Part shown: positions 4,956-6,133 of the stretch, piece by piece
Layout of the letters: every line of letters begins with the position of its first letter
Position numbering within the stretch: the first letter of the stretch is position 1
Source: a bacterium
Lineage (GTDB): Bacteria > Electryoneota > RPQS01
NCBI GenBank assembly: GCA_028711875.1
Contig: JAQTRJ010000144.1
Coordinates: 1 to 6,133, forward strand
Length of the DNA: 6,133 nucleotides
Reading direction: 5' to 3'
Program-made: the position numbers and the translations under genes
Notes under the pieces: model-generated
What the model was told of the DNA's origin: nothing
What the model saw: the letters and a program-made list of their open reading frames with translations, nothing else
Databases searched by the model: none

Positions 4956-6133
4956 TCAGAACCTCACTGCCATCCCCACGCCGGGTACGACGCGTTTTTC
5001 GTTCGCGGGCAGCAGCGCGAGGTGCGGCTGAATCTCGAACGAATGATGCGAGACATTGCCGGGCACGGGTTCCACAGTCGAAAGCGCGAGGGTAAAGCCG
5101 CTCAGCGCTCCGAGCGGGCCAAGAATCGCGGTCGCGCGCCAGCTCTCGGTCGGCGCGGCGATTCCCAAGCCAAGCAGCGCGCCGCCTACGGTTCCCGCCA
5201 AAGCCAGACGGCTGTCGCTCGCGGAATAATCCACCTTTCGTACCAGCCGCGCGCCAATCGCCGTTCCGACGAGCAAACCGGCGTCGCCCGCGATGTAATA
5301 GGCGGCTTCGTCGTCCACCTCGGACGCCAGAAGCAGCGAGATCGGAATCGCCGCGCCGATCAAACCGGACGTTCCGATGATTCCCGCGTCGCCCACCGAG
5401 TATTTCCCCGAGCGGCCGAGTCCGTTTCCCGCCAGCATTCCCGCCGCCGCGCCGCCGAGAATCGTCGCGGCCGCTTCGCGTTCCCAGCCGTCCTCAAAGT
5501 TGTCCATCATCCCGGCTACGCCCACGCCGAAGATCGTGCCGATGCTCCCGCCGCGTCCGATCATCGCCGCGCGCCCCGCCGTCATCGAAGGCCGCGAGGC
5601 CACGGCGAGTCCGGCGATTGCTTCCGAGAGTCCGCCGACGATTCCCGCGCCGATCAGCCCGCGTTCGTTGTCGTCCCTGTTATAGTCATCGCCCGCCGCG
5701 AGCAGATAGAGCAGCATGCCGTGAAGAATCCCGTGATGCAGTCCGTGTCCCCAGAGAATCGCGTCCGCTTCGCTGATCCGTCCCCGCGACGTAAACATCA
5801 GCGGGGCCAGACAGCCCAGCGCGGCGACGGTGAATACTGTGGAACCTGCGGTTGTCTCCTCCATGTCGGCGGCGACGGGAATGGCCCACGAGTAGAATCC
5901 CCACGCGGCGGTGCTGGTCGCCCGCACCAGCGCCCAGCGTCCGCTGCGGTCTTTTCCCGCCGTCGGAGCCAGCGCGAAAATCCGTTCGCTGATGAGCGCG
6001 CGCAAGCTGTCCACCTGAATCGCGGTCAGCGCGATCCGCTCCCGCGTGACGCGCTCGCCGCTCTGCATCAGCACGTCCAGCGAAAAGCCGCCGTCCGTTT
6101 CCAGAAACAGCCGCGCTTCGCAGAAATTTTCGT
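4956..6133 (-). CDS. Glycine-rich, probably membrane-associated protein of unknown function, N-terminus outside the window
   Basis: The frame stays open to the window edge. Upstream of a possible GTG at 6074 there are 19 more codons of plausible protein (ending ETDGGFSLD), so the real start lies beyond 6133; about 391 residues are visible. Counting from that GTG, residues 1-40 are a polar helical segment. Residues 55-130 include hydrophobic stretches and a His/Gly-rich WGHGLHHGILHG (108-119). Residues 139-335 hold six or seven Gly/Ala-rich hydrophobic segments, for example GLIGAGIVGGLSEAIAG, LGGAAAGMLAG, GDAGIIGTSGLIGAA, GDAGLLVGTAIGA and LAGTVGGALLGLGIA, separated by short acidic or polar turns. 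Small-residue spacing of this kind is typical of packed membrane helices or glycine zippers. The chain ends GMAVRF; a terminal Phe is common in outer-membrane barrels, so an envelope location is possible. I do not recognise the family. The TGA stop lies 1 nt from the repeat array. Confidence 0.85.
   Translation of the reverse strand, partial: ENFCEARLFLETDGGFSLDVLMQSGERVTRERIALTAIQVDSLRALISERIFALAPTAGKDRSGRWALVRATSTAAWGFYSWAIPVAADMEETTAGSTVFTVAALGCLAPLMFTSRGRISEADAILWGHGLHHGILHGMLLYLLAAGDDYNRDDNERGLIGAGIVGGLSEAIAGLAVASRPSMTAGRAAMIGRGGSIGTIFGVGVAGMMDNFEDGWEREAAATILGGAAAGMLAGNGLGRSGKYSVGDAGIIGTSGLIGAAIPISLLLASEVDDEAAYYIAGDAGLLVGTAIGARLVRKVDYSASDSRLALAGTVGGALLGLGIAAPTESWRATAILGPLGALSGFTLALSTVEPVPGNVSHHSFEIQPHLALLPANEKRVVPGVGMAVRF

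Noticed and set aside
5377..5685. Plus-strand and alternate-frame small ORFs within the glycine-rich gene (also 5686-5904)
   Set aside because: They are Pro/Ala- or Arg-rich mirror images of the real frame and lack starts with ribosome sites.

Overview
This looks like G+C-rich bacterial chromosomal DNA. By eye the two large genes are clearly G+C-rich, with long shadow frames on the other strand. Gene families and repeats fit an uncultured, repeat-tolerant Gram-negative bacterium: there is a REP-associated tyrosine transposase (RAYT) and a glycine-rich protein ending in Phe. The sequence alone does not support a phylum. No rRNA, tRNA, CRISPR array or phage gene was seen.

All three genes are on the minus strand, so transcription runs from the right edge to the left. 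At the right is the 3' part of a glycine-rich, probably membrane-associated protein of unknown function (4956-6133, N-terminus outside the window). In the middle is an intact RAYT, an HUH single-strand transposase (4074-4622). At the left is a very large cytoplasmic GH13 alpha-amylase-family protein (268-3819, 1183 residues), with long helical extensions on both sides of the catalytic barrel.

The space between the genes is almost entirely a 56-bp tandem repeat: four units left of the RAYT (3866-4073) and six right of it (4637-4954). Each unit carries a REP-type hairpin with GGGCGGGTT/AACCCGTCC arms. The array comes within 1 nt of the stop codon of the right-hand gene and touches the RAYT stop codon. 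A related hairpin in the opposite orientation lies inside the RAYT coding region (4292-4324) and is translated in frame. RAYT and repeats together look like a REP/RAYT unit that has expanded locally between two unrelated genes. Its G+C content is visibly lower than that of its neighbours.

The left 267 bases are non-coding and dense in palindromes: two copies of a 34-bp direct repeat, an 18-bp-arm inverted repeat, a C6/G6 hairpin, and a strong hairpin 22 nt after the GH13 stop that may end its transcript.

Nothing suggests the three genes act in one pathway. The GH13 protein probably works on intracellular alpha-glucans or maltodextrins, and the RAYT acts on the hairpin repeats. The most unusual points are the in-frame hairpin inside the transposase, the split array with side-specific variants, and the GH13 protein's size and altered region IV.
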